A stretch of 14,841 bases of DNA from Haliea sp041583655. Its GTDB lineage: Bacteria > Pseudomonadota > Gammaproteobacteria > Pseudomonadales > Halieaceae. Below, piece by piece: positions 1 to 6,109 of this stretch. Numbering within the stretch: position 1 is the stretch's first letter; the number at the start of each line of letters is the position of its first letter. The DNA is taken from the NCBI GenBank assembly GCA_041583655.1, contig JBFHFJ010000055.1:1-14841 (forward strand). The letters run 5' to 3'. The notes below the pieces were generated by a model. The model saw nothing but the letters and a program-made list of their open reading frames with translations, was not told where the DNA came from and did no database searches. Made by a program: the position numbers and the translations under genes.

Positions 1-462
1 GAATACCTTGAGCACCGCCTTGGTGAAGTGCTCGTCCATGGTGAACTGCTCGCGTGACCAGTCCATCGAACAACCCAGGCGGCGCAGCTGGCGGGTGATG
101 GTGCCGCCGCTTTCCTCTTTCCACTCCCACACCTTCTGCACGAATTCCTCGCGGGTGTAGTTGGTGCGTTTGTCCTGTCGCTCTTCCAGCTGGCGCTCGA
201 CCACCATCTGCGTGGCGATCCCGGCATGGTCGGTGCCGGGCTGCCAGAGGGTGTTGCGCCCGGACATGCGATGGAAGCGCGTCAGCGCGTCCATGATGGT
301 GTCCTGGAACGCGTGCCCCATATGCAGGCTGCCGGTCACATTGGGCGGCGGGATCATAATGCTGTAGTTGCGATCCCCGCCCTGGGGACGGAAATAGCCC
401 TGCCGCTCCCAGTGCTCGTACCAGCGGGTCTCGATGTTGGCGGGTTGGAAGGTCTTGTCCAT
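1..462 (-). CDS. valS: Valine--tRNA ligase, N-terminal part (cut by window edge)
   Basis: This is a class Ia aminoacyl-tRNA synthetase that charges tRNA-Val with valine in the cytoplasm. Only the first 154 codons are present, against about 940-950 residues for the family. The ATG is at 462-460. The protein opens with MDKTFQPANIETRWYEHWE, a typical ValRS start. It continues with PPPNVTGSLHMGHAF, where HMGH is the HIGH-type ATP-binding signature, and then GTDHAGIATQ, another strongly conserved ValRS block of the Rossmann catalytic core. The editing domain, the KMSKS loop and the anticodon-binding domain lie outside the window. No strong Shine-Dalgarno is visible: a GGA lies about 12 nt upstream. 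It is the last gene of the pepA-holC-valS set, 35 bp after holC, but it may have its own promoter inside that gap. Identification is secure. Confidence 0.97.
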   Translation of the reverse strand, partial: MDKTFQPANIETRWYEHWERQGYFRPQGGDRNYSIMIPPPNVTGSLHMGHAFQDTIMDALTRFHRMSGRNTLWQPGTDHAGIATQMVVERQLEERQDKRTNYTREEFVQKVWEWKEESGGTITRQLRRLGCSMDWSREQFTMDEHFTKAVLKVF

Positions 463-482
463 CGTTTGTGATGTCCGGCTGC

Positions 483-506
483 AAAAAAAGGGCGTGATTA
501 TACGCC
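483..506 (-). terminator. Possible weak intrinsic terminator after holC
   Basis: On the minus strand a 5-bp stem GGCGT/ACGCC (506-502 with 495-491) and a 6-nt loop are followed by C and seven T residues (489-483). The short stem makes it at best a partial terminator or attenuator before valS. It overlaps the holC stop codon and a -10-like hexamer, so terminator and promoter readings compete. Confidence 0.4.
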
Positions 507-527
507 GCTGAGGTCGTGCTTTTCCAA
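497..527 (-). promoter_or_regulatory. Putative valS promoter at the holC 3' end
   Basis: On the minus strand there is a perfect TATAAT at 502-497. A TTGGAA (4/6 match to the -35 consensus) sits at 527-522, with a 19-bp spacer, slightly longer than ideal. Transcription would start near 490, giving a short leader to the valS ATG at 462. The -10 hexamer overlaps the holC TAA stop at 500-498. Confidence 0.4.
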
Positions 528-926
528 CTCGTAGCCGCGGGATTGGTAGAAACGCCAGGAGGCTCGCGAGGCCTCCAGGCTCTCCCGGTCCTGGGTTACC
601 ACTTCCGCGACGCGGTGGAAGCGGCTGAAGAACGCAGGAATCTCCCGCTGCAGGTTGATCAGCAGGTCGTCGTGACCCTCCGGCTCCTGGCCCCAGCCGA
701 TCGCGACCAGCTCCGAACCGGGTTCCCCGGGGAGACCGTGGGGCAGGAAGCTGGCGGGGCGGAACTCCCAGAGCAGTGTGTCGAGGGCCCGCGCCTGGGG
801 CTCGTCCTGGGCATTGATGAAAATGCGATGGCCGCGCTGGAAGGCCTTGTCGGCCAATCGGGCGGCCACCTGCAGGCGCCGGGACTGGTCGGCGGCCTGC
901 ACCACATAGAACCCAACCCGGGTCAC
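498..926 (-). CDS. holC: DNA polymerase III chi subunit
   Basis: HolC (chi) binds psi in the clamp-loader assembly and contacts single-strand binding protein at the replication fork. The product is 142 residues, the usual size for the family (about 140-150). The N-terminus TRVGFYVVQ, the R-rich helix after it, the HRIFINAQDEPQARALDTLLW block and the PHGLPGEP segment fit chi proteins. The start is a GTG at 926-924. It is chosen because the protein then begins at the conserved strand, and because that GTG lies 1 nt after the pepA stop (TGA at 930-928), which suggests translational coupling. No clear Shine-Dalgarno is seen. An in-frame upstream extension is open but falls entirely within pepA, so it is rejected. 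The order pepA-holC-valS is common in Gammaproteobacteria and supports the call. Confidence 0.92.
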   Translation of the reverse strand: MTRVGFYVVQAADQSRRLQVAARLADKAFQRGHRIFINAQDEPQARALDTLLWEFRPASFLPHGLPGEPGSELVAIGWGQEPEGHDDLLINLQREIPAFFSRFHRVAEVVTQDRESLEASRASWRFYQSRGYELEKHDLSGV

Positions 927-927
927 G

Positions 928-2508
928 TCAGCTGGAGGCTTTGCGCGGCGCGGCCTTGCTCCGCCCCGCCTTTTTCTTCGGCGTGCTCCCGCCTTGTCCT
1001 GACTTGCCGGCGCTGGAGCCGGGCTCTGCCCGGTCCTGGAGGTAGCGGGTGAGCATGGCCACGGGGCGGCCTGTGGCGCCCTTGGGGGAGCTGTTCCACG
1101 CCGAGCCGGCGATGTCCAGGTGGGCCCAGGGGTAGTCCTCGGTGAAGTGGGACAGGAAGCAGGCAGCCGTGACGCTTCCGGCTTCGGGGCCGCCGATGTT
1201 CGCGAGGTCGGCAAAGTTGCTGTTCAACTGCTTGCGATAGTCCTCCCACAGGGGCATGCGCCAGCCGCGGTCATGGGTGACCTCGCCGGCGGCGAGCAGT
1301 CCAGCGGCCAGCTCCTCGTTATTGGCGTAGACCGCGGAAGCGTGGGAGCCAAGGGCGATGACGCAGGCGCCGGTGAGGGTGGCGATGTCGATCACGGCAG
1401 CGGGCTTGAAGCGGCTGGCGTAGCTCAATGCATCGCACAGCACGAGCCGGCCCTCGGCATCCGTGTTGAGGATCTCGATGGTTTTGCCCGCCATGCTGGT
1501 AACGACGTCGCCGGGCTTGGTGGCGCGACCGCTGGGCATGTTCTCCGCGGCAGCGATAATGCCGGTGACGTTGAGCGGCAGGGCCATGTCGATAACCGCC
1601 TGCAGTGTGCCAAGCACGCTGGCCGCACCGCACATGTCGTACTTCATTTCATCCATCTTGGCGCCCGGCTTGAGGGAAATGCCGCCGGAGTCGAAGGTGA
1701 TGCCCTTGCCAACCAGTACCTGGGGTGCCTGGCCGGACTTGCCGCCTTTGTATTCAATGACAATCAGCTTGGCCGGTTCGTCGCTGCCTGCCGATACGGA
1801 CAGCAATGAGCCCATACCCAGCTCACGCATTTTCTTTTCTTCCAGGATCTGCGTGCGGACCTTGGCGTTGCCGCGAGCCAGTTTGCCGGCTTCCCTGGCC
1901 AGATAGGTCGGCGTGCAGATATTGCCTGGCAGGTTGCCCAGTTCCCGGGCGTAGTTGATACCGTGGCCCACGGCCGCGCCGGAATCCAGGGCGTCCTGCG
2001 CCTTGTTCGCGGCCAGCGATTTGCCGGGATTGACCAGCAGCTTCTTCAGGGCCAGGGGGTCCTTGGGCTTCGATACGGTCGCAGAGTACCGGTAGGCACT
2101 GCTCACCAGGCTCCGGGCCAGCAACTCCAGCAGCCAGTCCAGCTGGACCTTGGCGGAGGCCAGGTCGCCGGCGTGGAACAGGGCATCGGTCGCACTGCAG
2201 GCGGCCAGTGCCGTATTCAGACCCTGCAGCGTTTCCCGGGCAACGCCCTGGTCGAACTTCGCCTCTTCGCCGCAGCCCAGCAACAGCACCCGCGCGGCGC
2301 CGCCAATCCCGGGCAACATCAGTGTCTGTCCGGCTTTGCCCTTGAAGTCTCCAAGCTTGAGCGCGGCGGCGAGGGCCCCATTGCCGGCGCTGTCCAGGGC
2401 CTTCGCCGTCGGCGAAAGCTGGTTGCCGTATACCGGCACGATGGCACACTGGGTCCTGGCCCTGGCAAGGTCGGGAATTGCTCGTGCGGTGAAAGTCAGT
2501 TTGTTCAT
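928..2508 (-). CDS. pepA: Leucyl aminopeptidase (M17) with a basic C-terminal tail
   Basis: This is a cytosolic two-metal aminopeptidase that removes N-terminal residues from peptides. In E. coli the same protein also binds DNA, in Xer recombination and carAB control. The 526-residue product has the M17 catalytic core: K268 and D273 in GKGITFDSGG, D291 in MKYDMCGAA, and D350 and E352 in NTDAEGR. These fit the known metal ligands, with K280 and R354 as catalytic residues. The spacing matches E. coli PepA exactly, offset by two. A mixed regulatory-type N-terminal domain covers about residues 1-165. The last ~34 residues (493-526) are an unusual Gly/Ser then Lys/Ala/Arg-rich tail containing PKKKAGRSKAAPRK, which extends the protein beyond the ~500 residues of typical homologues. 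An AGGGA Shine-Dalgarno precedes the ATG. It is divergent from lptF, the usual gammaproteobacterial arrangement. Confidence 0.97.
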   Translation of the reverse strand: MNKLTFTARAIPDLARARTQCAIVPVYGNQLSPTAKALDSAGNGALAAALKLGDFKGKAGQTLMLPGIGGAARVLLLGCGEEAKFDQGVARETLQGLNTALAACSATDALFHAGDLASAKVQLDWLLELLARSLVSSAYRYSATVSKPKDPLALKKLLVNPGKSLAANKAQDALDSGAAVGHGINYARELGNLPGNICTPTYLAREAGKLARGNAKVRTQILEEKKMRELGMGSLLSVSAGSDEPAKLIVIEYKGGKSGQAPQVLVGKGITFDSGGISLKPGAKMDEMKYDMCGAASVLGTLQAVIDMALPLNVTGIIAAAENMPSGRATKPGDVVTSMAGKTIEILNTDAEGRLVLCDALSYASRFKPAAVIDIATLTGACVIALGSHASAVYANNEELAAGLLAAGEVTHDRGWRMPLWEDYRKQLNSNFADLANIGGPEAGSVTAACFLSHFTEDYPWAHLDIAGSAWNSSPKGATGRPVAMLTRYLQDRAEPGSSAGKSGQGGSTPKKKAGRSKAAPRKASS

Positions 2509-2550
2509 TGGATGTCCCTGTGAGTTTTCATGGGCGGGTGTCAGGGCGCT

Positions 2551-2579
2551 AGTGTATGATGATGGGCGATGAAACTGAA
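2551..2579 (-). promoter_or_regulatory. Putative pepA promoter
   Basis: On the minus strand TTCAGT (2579-2574, 3/6 match) and TACACT (2556-2551, 4/6) are separated by 17 bp, about 43 bp ahead of the pepA ATG. The boxes are weak. Support comes mainly from position and spacing. It overlaps the candidate lptF -10 on the other strand. Confidence 0.25.
2555..2560 (+). promoter_or_regulatory. Putative lptF -10 box
   Basis: TATGAT (5/6 to the consensus) lies 74 bp upstream of the lptF ATG in the divergent pepA/lptF gap. No convincing -35 is present at 16-18 bp. It overlaps the candidate pepA -10 on the opposite strand by 2 bp, so the two promoters could exclude each other. Confidence 0.25.
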
Positions 2580-2633
2580 CCGCTGGTGTCGTTCTTCTCC
2601 AGGGCGATATCCGGCGCTGCGATCCGGGCCCGC

Positions 2634-3752
2634 ATGAAAATCCTCGCTTATCTCACACGCGATGTCCTGCTGCACACGGTGGCCGTCAGCTTTACGCTGC
2701 TGGTGATTATCTTCAGCGGCCGCTTCGTCAAGTACCTGGCCGAGGCGGCGGTGGGCAATCTCGCCGGCGACATACTGCTGCCGGTCATGTTTTACCGCCT
2801 TCCCGGCTTTCTTGAGCTCATTTTGCCGCTGGGGCTGTTTATCGGCATCCTGATGGCCTACGGGCGCCTGTACGTTGAGAGCGAGATGGTTGTTCTCTCG
2901 GCCTGCGGAGTGAGCCCGTCCCGCTTGGCCGCCTACACGCTGGCACCCGCCCTGTTGATCATGATCCTGGTTGGGCTGCTGAGCCTGCTGGTTACCCCCC
3001 TGGGTGCCGCCCGTTCTTCCGCCCTGCTGGACGACCCTGAGAAGTCGCAGGGTCTGCAAACCCTGGCGGCGGGCCGCTTCCAGAACCGCAGGGGCAGTGA
3101 CCTGGTCAGCTATGCGGAGACTATCGCCCCCGACTCCGGAGTCATGCGGGGCGTGTTCCTGTCGCAGCAGGCGGCCTCGGGCGACGGTCGGCCGCAGCTG
3201 GTTGTGACCGTGGCGGCGGAAGGTGAAATCGTACTGGACGCCAGCACCGGTGCCCGCTACCTGGAGCTGCGCGATGGCTACCGTTACCAGGGGCTCCCCG
3301 GCCATCGCGATTACCGGGTAGTGGAGTTCGAAACCTTCGGCGAGCGTATTCCCGAGCCCGAGGGCGGTATTCGCAGCGCGCCCAGGGTGGACGGCCGGTC
3401 TACCGCGGCCCTGCTGGCGTCGCCGGCAGCGGAGGACATCGCCGCCCTGCACTGGCGCCTTTCGCTGCCGGTCACCGTGCCCATCGTGGCGATTATTGCC
3501 CTGTGTCTCAGTCGCACTGACCACCGGCGCGGCCGTTACATCAAAATGGCGCCCGCTTTCGCTCTCTACCTGATCTATCTCGTGCTGCTGACCAATGCCA
3601 GGGCCGCCATGGAGGAGGGGGCAGGGCCGCTGGTGCTGTGGCGCATACACCTGTTGTACCTGCTACTGGCCCTGTGGCTGCTCTACGGCAATGTCGCGCG
3701 CAGCTGGCTTTGGCGTCAGCGCCGACGGGAGGGCTCGCATGCGGCTGCTTGA
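2634..3752 (+). CDS. lptF: LPS export ABC transporter permease LptF
   Basis: LptF is one of two inner-membrane permeases of the LptB2FG complex, which extracts lipopolysaccharide from the inner membrane and pushes it onto the LptC-LptA bridge. The product has 372 residues, the usual family length. Three hydrophobic segments near 12-30, 57-77 and 102-121 precede a periplasmic jellyroll-type domain (about 130-265). Three more follow near 274-293, 305-321 and 337-353. The HWRLSLP motif before the fourth helix is characteristic. The reading frame is open 26 codons upstream (ATG at 2556), but the ATG at 2634 gives the conserved start MKILAYLTRDVLL and no soluble N-extension, so it is preferred. 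The Shine-Dalgarno is weak. It overlaps lptG by 14 bp, implying coupled translation. Confidence 0.95.
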   Translation: MKILAYLTRDVLLHTVAVSFTLLVIIFSGRFVKYLAEAAVGNLAGDILLPVMFYRLPGFLELILPLGLFIGILMAYGRLYVESEMVVLSACGVSPSRLAAYTLAPALLIMILVGLLSLLVTPLGAARSSALLDDPEKSQGLQTLAAGRFQNRRGSDLVSYAETIAPDSGVMRGVFLSQQAASGDGRPQLVVTVAAEGEIVLDASTGARYLELRDGYRYQGLPGHRDYRVVEFETFGERIPEPEGGIRSAPRVDGRSTAALLASPAAEDIAALHWRLSLPVTVPIVAIIALCLSRTDHRRGRYIKMAPAFALYLIYLVLLTNARAAMEEGAGPLVLWRIHLLYLLLALWLLYGNVARSWLWRQRRREGSHAAA

Positions 3753-4800
3753 CCGCTATATCGGCCGCACCGTCTTTGCGGCGATCTTCCTCGTGCTGCT
3801 GGTGATAGTTGGCGTTGACGTGGTCTCGGCGTTTATCGACGAGTCGGGTGATGTCAGTGAAAGCTACGGGTTTGGCGAGATTCTCGTCTACATTCTCCTG
3901 ACCATTCCCGGCCGGCTTTATGAGTATATGCCGTTCGCAGCCCTTATCGGTTGTCTGGTGGGGCTCGGGCAGTTGGCCAGTGCCAGTGAACTGATCATCA
4001 TGCGCGGCGCGGGCGTCTCGATTGCCCGGCTGGTGGTGATCGTGATGAAGTCCGCACTGGTGGTGGCGCTGGCGGGATTTCTGCTGGGCGAGTACGTGGC
4101 ACCGCAGGCGGAACAGCTGGCGCAGAGCCGTCGGGCCATGGCGCAAAACCCCGGCGAGGGTGTGGCCGGGCGGTACGGGATATGGAACCGGGAGGGAAAC
4201 TCCTTCCTTCACTTCAACGCCATGGAGAGCGAGGCCGTGGTCCACGGCATCACTCTCCTGCAGTTTGACAACCAGCGCCGGCTGCAATCGGCGCTCCGTG
4301 CCCAGCGCGCTGTTCATGCCGGGGATTACTGGCAGCTGGAGCAGGCGGTAAAGACCGATTTCAGTAGCTGGGAGACGACCCAGACCCGGCACGAGACCCT
4401 GCGCTGGGATACCGGTATCACGCCCCAGTTGCTGGTCATGGAAGTGGTGTCGCCGGAGCGTTTGCCGCTGCTCGATCTTTATCGCTACAGCCGCTACCTG
4501 CAGCAGCAGGGGCTGGACTCGGACGATTTCGAACTCGCCCTGTGGCGCAAACTGCTGCAGCCGGTATCCATTGCGGGTCTGGTCCTGGTGGCCATTGCCT
4601 TCGTTTTCGGGCCGCTGCGGGACGGTACCATGGGCCTGCGCATTTTTATCGGGGTTCTGGTGGGTGTGGTGTTCCAGATCAGCCAGGATCTGCTCGGCCC
4701 GGCCAGCCTGGTTTTCGGGTTTGCGCCCCTTTACGCCGCCCTGGGCCCTGTGCTGCTGTGCATCGTTGCCGGGCTGGCGCTGCTGGCGAGGACCCGCTAG
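3739..4800 (+). CDS. lptG: LPS export ABC transporter permease LptG
   Basis: LptG is the partner permease of LptF in LptB2FG; together they form the lateral gate for LPS. The product has 353 residues (E. coli about 360). The N-terminus MRLLDRYIGRTVF is typical. Hydrophobic segments lie near 12-32, 62-79, 97-117, 276-290, 299-317 and 332-350, on either side of a periplasmic domain that includes the conserved RYGIWNREGNSFLHF stretch (about 145-159). The C-terminal KLLQPVSIAGLVLVA and FGPLRDGTMGLRI blocks are family hallmarks. The ATG at 3739 is preceded by GGGAGGG at good spacing and lies inside the 3' end of lptF. The TAG stop shares a CTAG with the stop of the convergent RDD gene. Confidence 0.96.
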   Translation: MRLLDRYIGRTVFAAIFLVLLVIVGVDVVSAFIDESGDVSESYGFGEILVYILLTIPGRLYEYMPFAALIGCLVGLGQLASASELIIMRGAGVSIARLVVIVMKSALVVALAGFLLGEYVAPQAEQLAQSRRAMAQNPGEGVAGRYGIWNREGNSFLHFNAMESEAVVHGITLLQFDNQRRLQSALRAQRAVHAGDYWQLEQAVKTDFSSWETTQTRHETLRWDTGITPQLLVMEVVSPERLPLLDLYRYSRYLQQQGLDSDDFELALWRKLLQPVSIAGLVLVAIAFVFGPLRDGTMGLRIFIGVLVGVVFQISQDLLGPASLVFGFAPLYAALGPVLLCIVAGLALLARTR

Positions 4801-5273
4801 CCGGCGTCTGCCTGGTTCTTCTCTCGCTTGGGCAGCAGCTGCAGGTGAGTGCCGCTGAGGTAGTCGTGCCAGTAGCGCCCGCGCTTGTCCACCAGGCACC
4901 ACCAGTAGCCGAGGCCTGCGGGAGCCAGAGAAACCAGCGCCGCCAGACAGCGCAGCACGCAGCGCCCGGCGCCGGGGACGTTCCCGTTGGCATCCACCAG
5001 CTTTACCCGCCAGGCCTGCATGCCCAGAGTCTGCCCGCCCTTGCGCCAGAAGGCGGTAAAGAACACGGTGACGCAGGCTATGCTCAGGGCCTGGACCAGC
5101 TGAGGGTGCATCTGGTAGTAGTCCGCCCCCTCGGCGCCCTTGAGCCACATTTCCACCGCGGTGGCGGCGGCAACGGTCACGCCGATGAACGGGATCACCA
5201 GCAGCGTGTCATAGACCATTGCCGCCAGTCGACGCAGCAGCGAGGGCGAGGCCAGTTTGGCGGTGTCCTGCAT
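4797..5273 (-). CDS. RDD family integral membrane protein
   Basis: This is a small inner-membrane protein of the RDD family, whose biochemical role is mostly unknown (some members are linked to ion transport). The 158-residue product shows the family signatures: RRLAAMVYDTLLVIP (about 14-28) with the Arg and Asp at the start of helix 1, WRKGGQTLGMQAWRVKLVD (about 76-94), and RYWHDYLSGT (about 133-142). Three hydrophobic stretches are visible near 19-40, 60-75 and 106-126. Two ATGs are possible. The upstream one (5285) has its GGAG only 2 nt away, whereas the ATG at 5273 has GGAG 6 nt upstream and is preferred. The gene is convergent with lptG and the two stops overlap. RDD genes often sit near lptFG in pseudomonad-type genomes, but no functional link is shown by the sequence. 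Confidence 0.88.
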   Translation of the reverse strand: MQDTAKLASPSLLRRLAAMVYDTLLVIPFIGVTVAAATAVEMWLKGAEGADYYQMHPQLVQALSIACVTVFFTAFWRKGGQTLGMQAWRVKLVDANGNVPGAGRCVLRCLAALVSLAPAGLGYWWCLVDKRGRYWHDYLSGTHLQLLPKREKNQADAG

Positions 5274-5302
5274 CAGTATCTCCATTCTCCGTACAAGGTA
5301 TG

Positions 5303-5347
5303 GGCGGTTCCGCCGGAGGCGCGCAACCGGCGCCAGGGCCGGCGCGC
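5303..5347. repeat. Two GC-rich inverted repeats between the RDD gene and the response regulator
   Basis: The first is a perfect GGCGG-TT-CCGCC at 5303-5314. The second, at 5319-5347, is a two-part stem: GCGCG/CGCGC outside and CCGGC/GCCGG inside with a 6-nt loop. No T tract follows on either strand, so they do not look like intrinsic terminators. They could fold in the 5' leader of the RDD transcript or be operators. The GC richness alone could produce them by chance. Confidence 0.3.
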
Positions 5348-5363
5348 ATTACCGGATTGTAAA

Positions 5364-5393
5364 TTGTCCCGGGGCCCTGGCCAGTGCTACATT
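5364..5393 (+). promoter_or_regulatory. Putative promoter of the two-component operon
   Basis: TTGTCC (5364-5369, 4/6) and TACATT (5388-5393, 4/6) are separated by 18 bp. The -10 carries the extended TG at 5385-5386. Transcription would start near 5400, about 24 nt before the regulator ATG. Two direct ATTGT repeats (5356-5360 and 5363-5367), the second overlapping the -35, are a possible site for autoregulation by an OmpR-type protein. Confidence 0.42.
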
Positions 5394-5423
5394 GCCGGGC
5401 ATGATAATAGCGGGTTTTACGCG

Positions 5424-6104
5424 ATGAAAGTGCTGCTGGTGGAGGATGATCGTAGCGTTGCGGACTTTATTGTCTCGGAGCTGGCGCAGGCGGGTCACAC
5501 GTGTACCCACTGTGCTGATGGCGAGTGCGGCCTGGCCGCTGCCCGGGAGGATCACTACGATGTGCTGGTGGTGGACCGTATGCTGCCGCGGCTGGACGGC
5601 CTGGCACTTCTCGCGAGTCTGCGGCAGGCGGCCATCGACACGCCGGTGCTGATCCTGAGTGCGCTGGGGGATGTCGACGACCGGGTCCAGGGCCTGCACT
5701 GTGGTGCAGATGACTATCTGGTCAAGCCCTTTGCCATGGCGGAGTTGCTGGCGCGGCTGGAAATCCTCTCCCGCCGCGGCAGCCAGCCCGGTTCCGAGGT
5801 GCCGACCCGCCTCCAGGTCGCCGACCTGGAGATGGATCTGTTGAGCCAGGAAGTGCGTCGACGGGGAGAGCTGGTGACCCTGCAGCCCCGTGAGTTCAGG
5901 CTGCTTGAGTATCTCATGCGCAATGCGGGCCAGGTCGTCACCCGGGCCATGTTGCTGGAGCACGTCTGGGGCTATCACTTCGACCCTCAGACCAACGTCA
6001 TCGATGTGCATGTCTCCCGGCTGCGGCAGAAAATAGACCGGGACTTTTCCCCGCCGTTGCTGGCGACGGTGCGCGGCGCGGGCTACTGCCTCGGGGCGGA
6101 CTGA
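5424..6104 (+). CDS. OmpR/PhoB-family response regulator
   Basis: This is a DNA-binding response regulator, the output half of a two-component system. The 226-residue product has a receiver domain (about 1-115) with the acidic pocket E7-D8-D9, phosphoacceptor D51 in VVDRMLP, the switch S79 and K101 in LVKPF. A winged-helix effector domain (about 128-224) follows, with the QPREFRLLEYLMRNAGQVVTR, HVWGYHFDPQTNVIDVH and VRGAGY blocks. ATG 5424 is chosen because MKVLLVEDD is the canonical start. The open frame upstream runs through antisense lptG/RDD sequence and is not real. The Shine-Dalgarno is weak (GCGGG about 9 nt away). The kinase starts 5 nt after the stop, so the two are co-transcribed. 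Which genes it controls cannot be read from the sequence. Confidence 0.94.
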   Translation: MKVLLVEDDRSVADFIVSELAQAGHTCTHCADGECGLAAAREDHYDVLVVDRMLPRLDGLALLASLRQAAIDTPVLILSALGDVDDRVQGLHCGADDYLVKPFAMAELLARLEILSRRGSQPGSEVPTRLQVADLEMDLLSQEVRRRGELVTLQPREFRLLEYLMRNAGQVVTRAMLLEHVWGYHFDPQTNVIDVHVSRLRQKIDRDFSPPLLATVRGAGYCLGAD

Positions 6105-6109
6105 ACGCC

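Noticed and set aside
1120..1809. Plus-strand open frames opposite pepA
   Set aside because: They are antisense to a gene with all catalytic residues identified; composition and lack of motifs mark them as shadows.
2541..3650. 369-codon minus-strand open frame opposite lptF
   Set aside because: It is an antisense shadow of lptF, rich in Gln, His and Gly, with no domain signature.
3541..5148. 535-codon minus-strand open frame opposite lptF/lptG
   Set aside because: It is a GC-rich shadow frame antisense to two strongly recognised membrane-protein genes, with Arg/Gln/His-rich low-complexity composition and no known motif.
4542..5423. Long open frame running into the response regulator from the left, as a giant N-terminal extension
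   Set aside because: It crosses the 3' end of lptG in another frame, then antisense RDD sequence, and has no recognisable domain. The regulator starts canonically at 5424.
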